Assembly (NCBI RefSeq): GCF_000511385.1
Contig: NC_023137.1
Location: 3,417,001 to 3,481,000, forward strand
Reading direction: 5' to 3'
Origin: Phaeobacter gallaeciensis DSM 26640
GTDB taxonomy: Bacteria > Pseudomonadota > Alphaproteobacteria > Rhodobacterales > Rhodobacteraceae
Length of the DNA stretch: 64,000 nt
Shown here piece by piece: positions 8,048-16,386 of this stretch. The notes beneath the pieces were generated by a model. That model was not told where the DNA came from, did no database searches, and saw only the letters and a program-made list of their open reading frames with translations. Position 1 is the first letter of the stretch. Each line of letters begins with the position of its first letter. The translations under genes and the position numbers were made by a program.

Positions 8048-10498
8048 CTATTGCTTCACCCGTTCCGATTTTGGGTCATACATCGGCTTCAGCGAAACCT
8101 CGGACTTCACCTTCACGCCGCAAACGTCAATCTCATAGGTGGACCCCAGCACATCTGCCGCACTTTCGCCCTCACACGGCACATAGCCCATGCCAATGGC
8201 AGCACCTAGGGTGTGGCCGTAGTTGCCAGAGCTCAGATAGCCCACATATTTGCCGTCACGGATGATCGGCTCGTTGTGGAACAGCAGCGGCTCGGCGTCG
8301 GTCAGTTTGAACTGAACCATGCGGTTCTTTGGGCCGGTCTCCTTACGCTCCAGCACCGCAGCCTTGCCGATGAAATCCGCCTTATCGGTCTTCACCGCGA
8401 AGCCCAGACCAGCGTCGATCACATTGTCCTCGCAGGTGATGTCGTGGCCGAAGTGACGGAAGCCCTTTTCGATCCGGCAGCTGTCCATCATGTGCATGCC
8501 ACAGAGCTTCAACCCCATGTCCTGGCCTGCTTCCCACAGTGTTTCGAAAGCGTGACCGGCCATATCGGCGCCGACATAGATCTCCCAGCCCAGCTCGCCC
8601 ACATAGGTCACGCGGTGAACACGGGCGAGGCCCATGCCCAGCTCGATATCCTGCGCGGTGCCAAAGGGGTTGGCATCATTGGAGAAATCGTTGGGCGACA
8701 CCTTCTGTAGCAATTTGCGCGCATTCGGACCCATGACCGCCAGCACGCCCTCGCCTGCGGTCACATCGGTGATCACCACGCGGTGGTCGCCCACGTGGCG
8801 CATCATCCAGGTCTGGTCGGCCAGACGGGTCACCGCCGGGGTCACCACCAGATAGGCGGTCTCGCTTAGGCGGGTGACGGTCACGTCTGCCTCGATGCCG
8901 CCGCGGGAGTTCAGGAACTGGGTGTAGACGATCTTGCCCGCAGGCACCGACAGATTGGCGCCGCAGATGTAGTTTAGGAAGGTTTCCGCATTGGGGCCCT
9001 CCACGCGGATCTTGCCGAAGGAGGACATGTCGTACATGCCCACATTTTCGCGGACTGCCTTGTGTTCAGCTGCGGAGTTTTCAAACCAATTCTGCCGCTT
9101 CCAGCTGTACTGGTATTCGCGCTCCTGGCCTTCATTGGCGAACCAGTTGGCGCGTTCCCAGCCGCCGATCTCGCCCATCACCCCGCCCCGCTCCAGCAGA
9201 TGGTGGTGGAACGGAGTGCGGCGCACACCACGGGCGGTGGCCTTTTGGCGGTAAGGGAAGTGGTCGGCATAAAGCAGTCCCAAGGTCTCTTTGGATCGCT
9301 CGAACAGGTAATGCTTGTTGCCCTGGAACGGCTGCATCCGGGAGATGTCCACATCGCCGAGATCAAAGGGTTTCTGGCCGTCTTCCATCCACTGCGCCAG
9401 CGCCATGCCGGCACCGCCGGCCGATTGGATACCGATCGAGTTGAAGCCTGCCGCGACCCAGAAATTATCCATCTCCGGCGCCAGACCCAGGTGGTAGGCG
9501 TCATCCGGGGTGAAGCTCTCCGGCCCGTTGAAGAACGTGTGGATGCCTGCCTCCGCCAGCATCGGCATCCGGTTGCAGGCGGCCTCCAGTATCGGCTCGA
9601 AGTGGTCGAAATCCTCGGGCAGTTGGTCAAATTCAAATGTGTCGGGGATACCGTTCATCGCCCAGGGTTTGGCGTTTGGTTCAAACGCACCCAGCAGGAT
9701 TTTGCCTGCGTCTTCCTTGTAGTAGGCGCATTCGTCCGGCACCCGCAGCACCGGCATCTGGGTCAAGCCGGTGATGCCTTCGGTGACAATGTAGAAATGC
9801 TCGCAGGCATGCAGCGGCACGTTGACGCCCGCCATGCGGCCAACCTCATGGCCCCACATGCCGGCGCAGTTCACCACCATATCCGCCTCGATGTGGCCCT
9901 GCGACTGGCCATCATCGCTGGCCCAGTCGACGCCAGTGACGCGGCGGCTGTCTTTGGAGAAGCCGGTGACCTTGATCCGCTCCTTGACCAGCGCGCCACG
10001 CTGGCGGGCGCCTTTGGCCAGAGCCAGTGCGATGTTTGCCGGGTCGCCCTGCCCGTCTTTCGGCAGCCACACCCCGGCAGTCACATCGCCAACATTCAGA
10101 TGCTCGTAGCGGGTTTTCACTTCCTCAGGGGAAATTTCTTCGACCTCAACACCAAATGCGCGCGCCATGGCGGCCTGACGGAAGATCTCTTCCTTGCGCT
10201 CTTCGGTCAAAGCAACGGTGATCGAGCCGCAGCGTTTGAAGCCGGTGGCAACGCCAGTTTCCTCTTCCAGCGCGCCATAAAGCTCCTGGCTGTATTTTGC
10301 CAGCTTTGTCATGTTGGCGGTCGCGCGCAGTTGAGCAATCAGACCGGCGGCATGCCAGGTCGTGCCGGAGGTCAGCTGTTTGCGCTCCAGCAGCACCACA
10401 TCTTTCCAGCCCAGTTTTGTCAGGTGATAGGCGACCGAGCAACCAATCACGCCGCCGCCGATGATGACCACGCGGGCCTTATTGGGAAGATCGCTCAT
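8048..10498 (-). CDS. FAD-dependent oxidoreductase/GcvT fusion, dimethylglycine or sarcosine dehydrogenase-like
   Basis: This 816-residue protein oxidatively demethylates an N-methylated glycine and passes the methyl as formaldehyde or methylene-THF. An N-terminal DAO-type FAD domain (VVIIGGGVIGCS at residues 9-20) carries TTWHAAGL, whose His matches the covalent-FAD His of mammalian dimethylglycine dehydrogenase. A FAO_M segment links to a C-terminal folate-binding GcvT domain (about 420-816) with GELGWEIYVG. AGGAGG precedes two adjacent ATG codons, and the second (10498) has the better spacing. The substrate (dimethylglycine, sarcosine or another N-methyl compound) is inferred from the family and from the GlxA-type regulator upstream. 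Confidence 0.9.
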   Translation of the reverse strand: MSDLPNKARVVIIGGGVIGCSVAYHLTKLGWKDVVLLERKQLTSGTTWHAAGLIAQLRATANMTKLAKYSQELYGALEEETGVATGFKRCGSITVALTEERKEEIFRQAAMARAFGVEVEEISPEEVKTRYEHLNVGDVTAGVWLPKDGQGDPANIALALAKGARQRGALVKERIKVTGFSKDSRRVTGVDWASDDGQSQGHIEADMVVNCAGMWGHEVGRMAGVNVPLHACEHFYIVTEGITGLTQMPVLRVPDECAYYKEDAGKILLGAFEPNAKPWAMNGIPDTFEFDQLPEDFDHFEPILEAACNRMPMLAEAGIHTFFNGPESFTPDDAYHLGLAPEMDNFWVAAGFNSIGIQSAGGAGMALAQWMEDGQKPFDLGDVDISRMQPFQGNKHYLFERSKETLGLLYADHFPYRQKATARGVRRTPFHHHLLERGGVMGEIGGWERANWFANEGQEREYQYSWKRQNWFENSAAEHKAVRENVGMYDMSSFGKIRVEGPNAETFLNYICGANLSVPAGKIVYTQFLNSRGGIEADVTVTRLSETAYLVVTPAVTRLADQTWMMRHVGDHRVVITDVTAGEGVLAVMGPNARKLLQKVSPNDFSNDANPFGTAQDIELGMGLARVHRVTYVGELGWEIYVGADMAGHAFETLWEAGQDMGLKLCGMHMMDSCRIEKGFRHFGHDITCEDNVIDAGLGFAVKTDKADFIGKAAVLERKETGPKNRMVQFKLTDAEPLLFHNEPIIRDGKYVGYLSSGNYGHTLGAAIGMGYVPCEGESAADVLGSTYEIDVCGVKVKSEVSLKPMYDPKSERVKQ

Positions 10499-10618
10499 CA
10501 TGTGCCTCCTGAACTTGACTGGACGAATTGCTTGGGCGGATCTTGCCAGATCAAGGCGACAACAAATGCATCAAAAACGCCAGTCTGTGCGCTCTATTCT
10601 CCACAGCTACCGTTCGGG

Positions 10619-11635
10619 TTACCGGCGTTTCTGCCGTGACTGCGACACACGCCGAGATTTACGCAGAGCAAACGGTGTAATGCCAAAAAATGCCTTATAC
10701 AGGGTCGAAAACCCATTGGAGAACCCGCAGGCCAAACCGATTTCGCGCACGCTCATCGTGGTGTTCAGCAAGAGGTTATTGGCTTTGTTCAACCGCATCT
10801 CCCGATAGAAGCCATTGGGTGTCGTGCCAAGAAAGGTCTTGAACTTGCGCTCCAGCGACCGGGTCGAAATCCCGAGATGGTCAACAATCTCATTGATTGG
10901 CAGCGGTTCCTCTATGTGCTCCTGCATAACGTGAATGGCCTGATCAAGGTCCGCATCACCTGTGATCGTTGGTTTCACTCCCGAAAACGGCTGTAACGAT
11001 GCGAAGTCCCGCACCTTGTCGTGCAGGAGAATATTGGCAACCGTCACCTGCGCCGCCGCCGTGGTCAGCTGTCCGATCAGGGCCAGAACGATGTCCACCG
11101 TCGCCCCCATCCCGGCACAGGTCACAACCTGCCCATCTTCACTCGCCAACGCAAAATTGGCGTCGAACAATCCGATGCGTTCACGCATCAAGTTGGCGTT
11201 TTCCCAATGGGTTGTGTGCTGGGCCCCGTCCTTGCCACTATCGCGGATGTAGCGACTGGCGGCCTCTGCCAGCAGATAGACCTTTGCCCCGCGCGTGCGG
11301 TAGCTGCTGATCAGCGACCCCATCGACAACTCTAGGCAATCCGGATCCGTATTGCCCAGAACAAAGACGCAATCAGCCTCAGCTCTGCTCACGAAGGGCT
11401 CCGTTTCGACAAAAGCCCCGGCGCGGCATCCGACCTGACCGCCCCCAGCTGAGCGCATTGTCCAGGAGAACGGTGGTTGCGCCAGCACCCGATTGGCCAA
11501 CCGCAAGGGCTCCACCACAGCAGAAAACTCAGTGAGCACAAAACCTTCCGTCAGGATGATATCAACCTGCCACTGACGTCCCTCCGGGGGTGTTCCCCCG
11601 GAGGCCACAACTGTCTCAGGCGCGGAGCCGGTCAT
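10619..11635 (-). CDS. GlxA-family transcriptional regulator (DJ-1/PfpI-like domain plus AraC HTH)
   Basis: The 338-residue protein has an N-terminal DJ-1/PfpI-like amidotransferase-fold domain (residues 23-200; VDIILTEGFVLTEFSAVVEPLRLAN) and a C-terminal AraC double helix-turn-helix (LGISTRSLERKFKTFLGTTP and IGLACGFSNGFSTLYKAFFG). This architecture is that of GbdR-type activators of glycine betaine and dimethylglycine catabolism in Pseudomonas. Its position between two FAD/GcvT oxidoreductases makes such a role likely here. The ATG overlaps the end of the upstream oxidoreductase gene by 20 bp, so the two are co-transcribed. A strong hairpin lies within its first codons. Confidence 0.92.
   Translation of the reverse strand: MTGSAPETVVASGGTPPEGRQWQVDIILTEGFVLTEFSAVVEPLRLANRVLAQPPFSWTMRSAGGGQVGCRAGAFVETEPFVSRAEADCVFVLGNTDPDCLELSMGSLISSYRTRGAKVYLLAEAASRYIRDSGKDGAQHTTHWENANLMRERIGLFDANFALASEDGQVVTCAGMGATVDIVLALIGQLTTAAAQVTVANILLHDKVRDFASLQPFSGVKPTITGDADLDQAIHVMQEHIEEPLPINEIVDHLGISTRSLERKFKTFLGTTPNGFYREMRLNKANNLLLNTTMSVREIGLACGFSNGFSTLYKAFFGITPFALRKSRRVSQSRQKRR
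11581..11604. repeat. Perfect 10-bp hairpin inside the 5' coding region of the GlxA-type regulator
   Basis: CCTCCGGGGG (11581-11590), loop TGTT, CCCCCGGAGG (11595-11604). It begins about 10 bp after the stop of the upstream FAD/GcvT gene and about 30 nt into the regulator's coding sequence. It has no T-run. A GC-only stem this strong at a gene junction may act as an RNA processing or stability element that lowers regulator expression relative to the enzyme. Confidence 0.6.
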
Positions 11636-14063
11636 TGCCTGGATCCCACAGCGGTTTGTCTTCCTGAACTACAGCGCGGAATTTCTCACCGTAGATTTCG
11701 ACCTCCAGCTCGGTGCCCGGCACCGCTGCATCGCTGCGAACCATGCCCAGCGCGATTGAGGCATTTACGCGATACCCCCAATCGCCGGAAGTGGTCTCTC
11801 CGACGATCTCGCCGTCCTTCCAAATGCAGGACATATAAGGCGCATCCGCATCACCAGCCTCAACAATCAGAGTGACAAAGGACTTCTTGACGCCCTGCTG
11901 TTTTTCACTCTGGATCGCGGCCTTGCCAGGGAAGTCTTGCGGCTTATCCAGTTTTACAAACCGCTCAAGACCGCCTTCCAGCAGCGAATAATCGGTGCTG
12001 AGGTCACCTTTCCACGTGCGATAGCCTTTCTCGATCCTCAGCGAGTTCAGCGCATACATGCCAAACGGCTTGGCGCCGCCTTCGATCAGCGCTGCGTAAA
12101 TGTCAGTCTGATGTGCGTTGGCGCAGTGGACTTCCCAGCCCAGCTCACCAGCATAGGACACCCGCGCTAAGAAAGCTGGCTTGCCCGCGAAGGTGGCTTC
12201 CTGATGGGTCAGCCAACCCAGCGACAGATCAGCGTCCGAAAGGCCTGCAATCAGCTCACGTGACTTTGGACCGGTGACAATCATGGTCGCAAATTCAGTG
12301 GTGTGGTCTGTCAGACTCAGACCTGCGGGCAACGCCTTTTTCAGGATCTCGAAGTCATGCCACTGGGCCGAACCCGCGGTGATCATGGTGAAGTGATCCT
12401 CACCGTGACGAATACAGGACATCTCCGTCAGGATACGGCCGCGCTCATCCGAGAAATAGACCAGGTTCATCCGCCCCACCTTGGGCAGACCGCCGGTCAC
12501 CAGGCTACGCAGGAATTCGGCGGCACCTGCGCCGCTCAGATTAAAGCGAGAGAAGCCCGGCAGATCCAGAACGCCAACGCCGTCGCGCACGGCTTCGCAT
12601 TCTTCCTTGATGCGCTGCTGCCACGGACCGGAGCGGCCCCAGGTGTGGGTGGCATCCTCGGACGTGTCGTCACCCGGCTGCGCAAACCAGTTGGCGCGTT
12701 CCCAACCGTTGTAGGCGCCCATCACGCCGCCCAGTTCTTTGATCCTGGCATGCACCTGGCTGACTTTCTTGTCGCGCGCAGCGGGCCATTCGTGGTGCGG
12801 GAAGTGCATGGCATATTCGTTGCCGTAGACCTCCATACCTTTCTGGTCGCAGTAATCCTGATCGGTGTAGTCGGTGTAGCGGCGCGGATCGACCGCCCAC
12901 ATGTCCCATTCAGTCTGACCATCGACGATCCATTCCGCCAGCACCTTGCCAGCACCGCCGCCCTGGGCGATGCCGAAGGTAAAGACGCAGGCCTCAAACG
13001 CATTGTTCACCCCTGGCATCGGGCCGAGCAATGGCAGGCCGTCGGGCGCATAGGGGATCGGCCCGTTGATCACGCTGGACACACCGGAGGTGGCCATCAG
13101 CGGCACACGGTCCATGGCGTCGGTCACGATATCCTCGATCCGGTCCAGATCGTCTGACCACAGCTGGAATGAGAAGTCGTCCGGCATCTGGTCATCTTCG
13201 GTCATCCAGTGACCTCGGCAGTTCGGCTCATAGGGGCCGAGGTTATAGCCATTCTTCTCCTGGCGCAGGTAATAAGACACATCCACATCACGGATCAGCG
13301 GTAGCTTTTTGCCATGCTCCTTGCTCCAGGCTTCGACCTCCGGAATCTGCTCTGTCAGCAGATACTGATGCGACATCACCATCATCGGCACAGTACGGCC
13401 GCCATAGGGTTTGAACCACTCCCCCACCCGCTGGGCATAGTAACCGGCGGCATTCACCACATAGTCACATTCGATCGCACCCTTTTCAGTATGCACGATC
13501 CAGGTTTTGTCTTCCTTCTGCGTCACTCCCGTTGCCGGGCAGAAGCGGATAATCCTGGCTCCCATGTCGCGTGCACCCTTGGCCAGCGCCTGCGTCACCT
13601 GTGCCGGGTCGATGTCTCCATCGGTGGGATCATAGAGCACCCCTTCCAGATCATGGGTCTCAAGAAACGGGTAGTGCTCCTTGGCTTGCTCAGGTGTCCA
13701 CATCTCCATCTCAATGCCCTGATACCGGCCCATGGAACAGGCGCGTTCGAACTCCTGCATCCGCTCCTTCGTGTGGGCCAGACGGATAGACCCGGACTGA
13801 TGGTAGTTCATCGGATAATCGACTTCCTCCCCCAGACCCGCATATAGTTCGGTCGAGTAGCGCTGCATGTTCATGATCGCCCAGGACGTCGAAAAGGTCG
13901 GGACGTTGCCCGCCGCGTGCCATGTGGAGCCAGCAGTCAGCTCATTCTTCTCAAGCAGCACGCAATCCGCCCAGCCTTTCTTGGCCAGATGATAAAGCGC
14001 CGAACAGCCGACGACACCGCCGCCGATGATGACCACACGGGCCTTTGTTGGAAAATCAGACAT
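11616..14063 (-). CDS. FAD-dependent oxidoreductase/GcvT fusion, second dimethylglycine dehydrogenase-like paralogue
   Basis: At 815 residues it has the same architecture as the neighbouring paralogue: Rossmann motif VVIIGGGVVGCS (residues 10-21), STWHAAGN with the candidate FAD-linking His, and a C-terminal GcvT domain with GELGWEVHC and LRIEKGYRTWKGD. Sequence similarity to the neighbour is clear but far from identity, so this is an old divergence rather than a recent tandem duplication, and the two may differ in substrate. GGGAGG precedes ATG 14063; the longer frame to 14282 runs over the GFA gene and is not coding. It ends inside the start of the GlxA-type regulator. Confidence 0.9.
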   Translation of the reverse strand: MSDFPTKARVVIIGGGVVGCSALYHLAKKGWADCVLLEKNELTAGSTWHAAGNVPTFSTSWAIMNMQRYSTELYAGLGEEVDYPMNYHQSGSIRLAHTKERMQEFERACSMGRYQGIEMEMWTPEQAKEHYPFLETHDLEGVLYDPTDGDIDPAQVTQALAKGARDMGARIIRFCPATGVTQKEDKTWIVHTEKGAIECDYVVNAAGYYAQRVGEWFKPYGGRTVPMMVMSHQYLLTEQIPEVEAWSKEHGKKLPLIRDVDVSYYLRQEKNGYNLGPYEPNCRGHWMTEDDQMPDDFSFQLWSDDLDRIEDIVTDAMDRVPLMATSGVSSVINGPIPYAPDGLPLLGPMPGVNNAFEACVFTFGIAQGGGAGKVLAEWIVDGQTEWDMWAVDPRRYTDYTDQDYCDQKGMEVYGNEYAMHFPHHEWPAARDKKVSQVHARIKELGGVMGAYNGWERANWFAQPGDDTSEDATHTWGRSGPWQQRIKEECEAVRDGVGVLDLPGFSRFNLSGAGAAEFLRSLVTGGLPKVGRMNLVYFSDERGRILTEMSCIRHGEDHFTMITAGSAQWHDFEILKKALPAGLSLTDHTTEFATMIVTGPKSRELIAGLSDADLSLGWLTHQEATFAGKPAFLARVSYAGELGWEVHCANAHQTDIYAALIEGGAKPFGMYALNSLRIEKGYRTWKGDLSTDYSLLEGGLERFVKLDKPQDFPGKAAIQSEKQQGVKKSFVTLIVEAGDADAPYMSCIWKDGEIVGETTSGDWGYRVNASIALGMVRSDAAVPGTELEVEIYGEKFRAVVQEDKPLWDPGNDRLRA

Positions 14064-14079
14064 GATGCCTCCCTCGTCG

Positions 14080-14451
14080 TCAGTCCTCTTGCGGCACACC
14101 GTCCGCAATGTCGTAGTAATCGCCCCTGGAGGCGGTGAAGATGTGCTTTTCGACGCTGAGACCGGTGTTCCCGTCGACAGCGCCAAGTGCAAAGCTGATG
14201 GTGTCTTCGTCCGTGCCTTTCCAGAACAAGAAAGAGCCGCATCGCGGGCAGATACCGCGTTTGGCCAGCGATGTTGCCTCAAACCAGCGGACCGGGCCCG
14301 TGATCATGAGGTCCACGTCACGCACCTGTGCAGAGGCCCAGATGCCGCCCGATTGCTTGCGACATTGGGTACAATGGCACATCGATGCTCCACTTGGTTC
14401 TGCGGCGGTTTCAAAACAAACGTCACCACAGAGGCAAGACCCTTTGATCAT
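14080..14451 (-). CDS. GFA-family zinc protein (glutathione-dependent formaldehyde-activating enzyme family)
   Basis: This 123-residue zinc protein has the Cys signature of the GFA/CENP-V fold: CLC at residues 6-8, CHCTQC at 25-30 and CPRC at 68-71. Family members include Gfa, proposed to speed S-hydroxymethylglutathione formation from formaldehyde, but most are uncharacterised. Formaldehyde is a product of N-demethylation, so its place directly upstream of an FAD/GcvT oxidoreductase is suggestive. GGAGGG precedes the ATG at 14451. The start overlaps the LysE stop by 4 bp (ATGA), indicating one operon. Confidence 0.88.
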   Translation of the reverse strand: MIKGSCLCGDVCFETAAEPSGASMCHCTQCRKQSGGIWASAQVRDVDLMITGPVRWFEATSLAKRGICPRCGSFLFWKGTDEDTISFALGAVDGNTGLSVEKHIFTASRGDYYDIADGVPQED

Positions 14452-15077
14452 CGCATACCCTCCAGATCGGGAACACTGGTCGACCCCAAGAGCACCCCGT
14501 AGACAATGAAACAAATGGCCAGAAGACGCCGGATCCACAGGTTGAAGACCGCTTTCATCGCCGCCTGACCCATCGCAACACCAAGCAGCGTGAACCCCGT
14601 ATAGCTCAGCGTTGTGAGGACCAGCGCGGTGGGCATAATCACCAGCATCTGGTCCCAGATCGGCACGCTCGGCTCAACAAATTGCGAAAACGCTGCGAGA
14701 TATCCCGCGACGCTCTTGGGGTTGATCACCGCCACCGCCAGAGCATGCAGATAGACATGGCGCGCAGGTCGCTCCACCGCTGGAGCTGGCCGTGTGGCGT
14801 TGCGCCACCCGCGCACACCTAGGTAGATCAGGAATGTGGCCCCGATCAGCTTGGCAATCAGAAACACACTCGGCGAGGCAGCAATCAGGGCCGTCACGCC
14901 GATCGCCGACAGCAACAGAAACAAGGTCGCCTGGGTCAGAATAGCCAGAACGCCGACCATTGCCCGCCAGAACCCCAAGCTCATTCCATTAGAAATGCAA
15001 TTCACTGCATTTGGGCCGGGTGTGGTGACGAAGACCAGCCAGAACAGGGCGAAGAGGGTCCAGGCGTCAAAGCTCAT
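14448..15077 (-). CDS. LysE/RhtB-family amino-acid exporter
   Basis: This 209-residue membrane protein has about six hydrophobic segments. The family motif FVTTPGPNAVNCISNGMSLG is near the N-terminus, followed by IYLGVRGWR and AVINPKSVAGYLAAF. LysE/RhtB proteins export amino acids or related small zwitterions, and the substrate here may be a methylated amine or amino acid given the operon. The start (15077) shares one base with the TGA of the upstream XRE-cupin gene (TGATG), and the stop overlaps the GFA start. All three are therefore translated from one transcript. Confidence 0.9.
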   Translation of the reverse strand: MSFDAWTLFALFWLVFVTTPGPNAVNCISNGMSLGFWRAMVGVLAILTQATLFLLLSAIGVTALIAASPSVFLIAKLIGATFLIYLGVRGWRNATRPAPAVERPARHVYLHALAVAVINPKSVAGYLAAFSQFVEPSVPIWDQMLVIMPTALVLTTLSYTGFTLLGVAMGQAAMKAVFNLWIRRLLAICFIVYGVLLGSTSVPDLEGMR

Positions 15078-15646
15078 CAGTACACCGGCGGCGCGATGAC
15101 CCAGACAGCCACGGCAGGCTCGTCGTAGGGGTTGGCCCATTGGTAGGCTTCTTCCTTGATCCGGAAACTGTCACCCGGCCCAACGGTGAAGCTGCGGCCT
15201 CCGATCACCAGATCCAACTGCCCGGCAATCATATATCCGACCTCCTGGGTCGGACGATCCGCCGGGACCTGCATTCGGGAATGCGGGCGAAAGGTGGAAT
15301 GCACCATCTCAAAATCATCCGTCAGATCCGGCGACAGCAACTCCTCAATCAGGCCTTCCTCCCCAGACCCCATCGGGCGACGTGCGCCGGCACGAACGAT
15401 ATAGCCCTGCTCTTCAACTGGAGCCGCCGAATGGGCAAACAACATCGACATCGGCACATCAAGGGATTTGGCAATCGCGCGAAGATCCGAAATCGACGGC
15501 TCTGACATATCCCGTTCGACCTGACTCAACCAGCCGACAGACCGGCCCAGACGTGCCGAAAGATCAGCCAGCGTTGCACCTCGCGCCTTGCGCAAGGCGC
15601 GCAAATCGGCCCCTAGGCTTGTGGGTTGTGGAGATTGATCCGTCAC
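15077..15646 (-). CDS. XRE-family transcriptional regulator with C-terminal cupin domain
   Basis: At 189 residues, it has an N-terminal helix-turn-helix (residues 12-66; LSARLGRSVGWLSQVERDMSEPS) and a C-terminal cupin sensor domain (about 115-185; PTQEVGYMIAGQLDLVIGG). Regulators of this type (PuuR, SutR-like) sense small metabolites and usually repress the operon they head. It has a GTG start at 15646 with AAAGGTG upstream. It is the first gene of the LysE-GFA-FAD/GcvT-GlxA operon and is preceded by TTTTTTCACGA repeats that are candidate operators. Confidence 0.9.
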   Translation of the reverse strand: MTDQSPQPTSLGADLRALRKARGATLADLSARLGRSVGWLSQVERDMSEPSISDLRAIAKSLDVPMSMLFAHSAAPVEEQGYIVRAGARRPMGSGEEGLIEELLSPDLTDDFEMVHSTFRPHSRMQVPADRPTQEVGYMIAGQLDLVIGGRSFTVGPGDSFRIKEEAYQWANPYDEPAVAVWVIAPPVY

Positions 15647-15671
15647 ACGGCACCTTTGAAAATTATCACCC

Positions 15672-15721
15672 TTTTTTCACGATGCATCGTATTCGTGAAA
15701 TTTCCAAGGATTTTTTCACGA
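15672..15721. promoter_or_regulatory. Candidate operator: repeated TTTTTTCACGA with an inverted CGTGAAA copy
   Basis: TTTTTTCACGA occurs at 15672-15682 and again at 15711-15721. Between them CGTGAAA (15694-15700) forms an inverted repeat with TTTCACG (15675-15681). The set sits 26-75 bp upstream of the XRE-cupin start, where a repressor or the promoter would be expected. This is a pattern observation, and the binding protein is inferred. Confidence 0.5.
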
Positions 15722-15795
15722 ACAGCAACCGGAAAAAAAACCAGCACACTAAGGGCGCCGGGCTCTGTCATCTTTCCGTCAATACTCTGGGGTGA

Positions 15796-15824
15796 GGCCC
15801 TGAGGGCCGAGGGGCAAAGCCCCT
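15796..15824 (-). terminator. Two tandem small hairpins after the fRMsr gene
   Basis: GGCCC-TGA-GGGCC (15796-15808) and AGGGGC-AAA-GCCCCT (15810-15824) lie just past the fRMsr stop on the minus strand. There is no long T-run, and AATACTCTGGGG follows. They are probably a weak terminator or 3'-end protector. Confidence 0.45.
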
Positions 15825-15835
15825 GCCACTGCGAA

Positions 15836-16291
15836 TCAGCTTGGAGCGAAGACCCGCTTCAGGATCGCAGAAATCTGTTCTGCATCATCCGCAGTGAAAG
15901 CCTCGGGCTGGTCGCTGTCGATGTCAAAAACCCCGATTAACGCCCCATCACCGTTCCAGACTGGCAAAACCAGCTCTGATCGCGTCGAGGAGGCGCAAGC
16001 GATGTGACCGGGGAACGCCTCGACATCGGCCACCAGCTGAACCTCGCCGGTCCGGGCCGCTGCGCCGCAGACCCCCCGGGAGAACGGGATCTGCAGGCAG
16101 CCATGACCACCCTGATACGGGCCGATCTTAAGCAGTTCCGGCGCCACCACCCGATAAAACCCGGTCCAGTCAAACCGCTCATCACTGTGATGCACTTCGC
16201 AGGCCACGGTGGCCATCAGCGCGACCTCGTCGGTTTCACCCTCAGTCAAAGCGCTGATGGTTTTGGCCAGTGTTTCGTAGTCAACCTGCAT
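15836..16291 (-). CDS. msrC: GAF-domain free methionine-(R)-sulfoxide reductase (fRMsr)
   Basis: This 151-residue single GAF domain reduces free methionine-R-sulfoxide with thioredoxin. The three conserved cysteines are present with the spacing of E. coli fRMsr: C65 (GGHGCLQIPF), C75 (SRGVCGAAA) and C99 (GHIACASSTRSELVLPV). Motifs YQGGHGC and DIDSDQPEAF complete the family pattern. GGAGGG precedes the ATG. The gene stands alone between hairpins on both sides. Confidence 0.92.
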   Translation of the reverse strand: MQVDYETLAKTISALTEGETDEVALMATVACEVHHSDERFDWTGFYRVVAPELLKIGPYQGGHGCLQIPFSRGVCGAAARTGEVQLVADVEAFPGHIACASSTRSELVLPVWNGDGALIGVFDIDSDQPEAFTADDAEQISAILKRVFAPS

Positions 16292-16314
16292 GGATAGCCC
16301 TCCTTCAACGTCGC

Positions 16315-16337
16315 AGAGGGGGCTGTCTGCCCCCTCT
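16315..16337. terminator. Hairpin downstream of the thiolase gene
   Basis: AGAGGGGGC (16315-16323), loop TGTCT, GCCCCCTCT (16329-16337): a perfect 9-bp stem about 50 bp after the thiolase stop and just before the fRMsr start on the minus strand. It has no T-run. The motif CCCCCGAGAGTATTTTTT lies next to it at 16357-16374. Confidence 0.5.
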
Positions 16338-16386
16338 TGACCTGTCGGTCAATTCACCCCCGAGAGTATTTTTTGAAAGGTGATGA

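Noticed and set aside
9062..10639. 525-residue open frame on the plus strand opposite the first FAD/GcvT gene
   Set aside because: It is a mirror of the GC-rich coding strand: it has no ribosome site or recognised domain, and the opposing frame is a clear full-length enzyme.
12303..13157. 284-residue plus-strand frame opposite the second FAD/GcvT gene
   Set aside because: Antisense shadow with no motifs; the minus-strand enzyme is certain.
8048..14063. Possible DMSP demethylase DmdA genes, because of the GcvT-like domains
   Set aside because: DmdA is a single GcvT-type domain of about 370 residues. Both genes here are FAD/GcvT fusions of about 815 residues with the covalent-FAD His motif, so they are dimethylglycine/sarcosine dehydrogenase-like.
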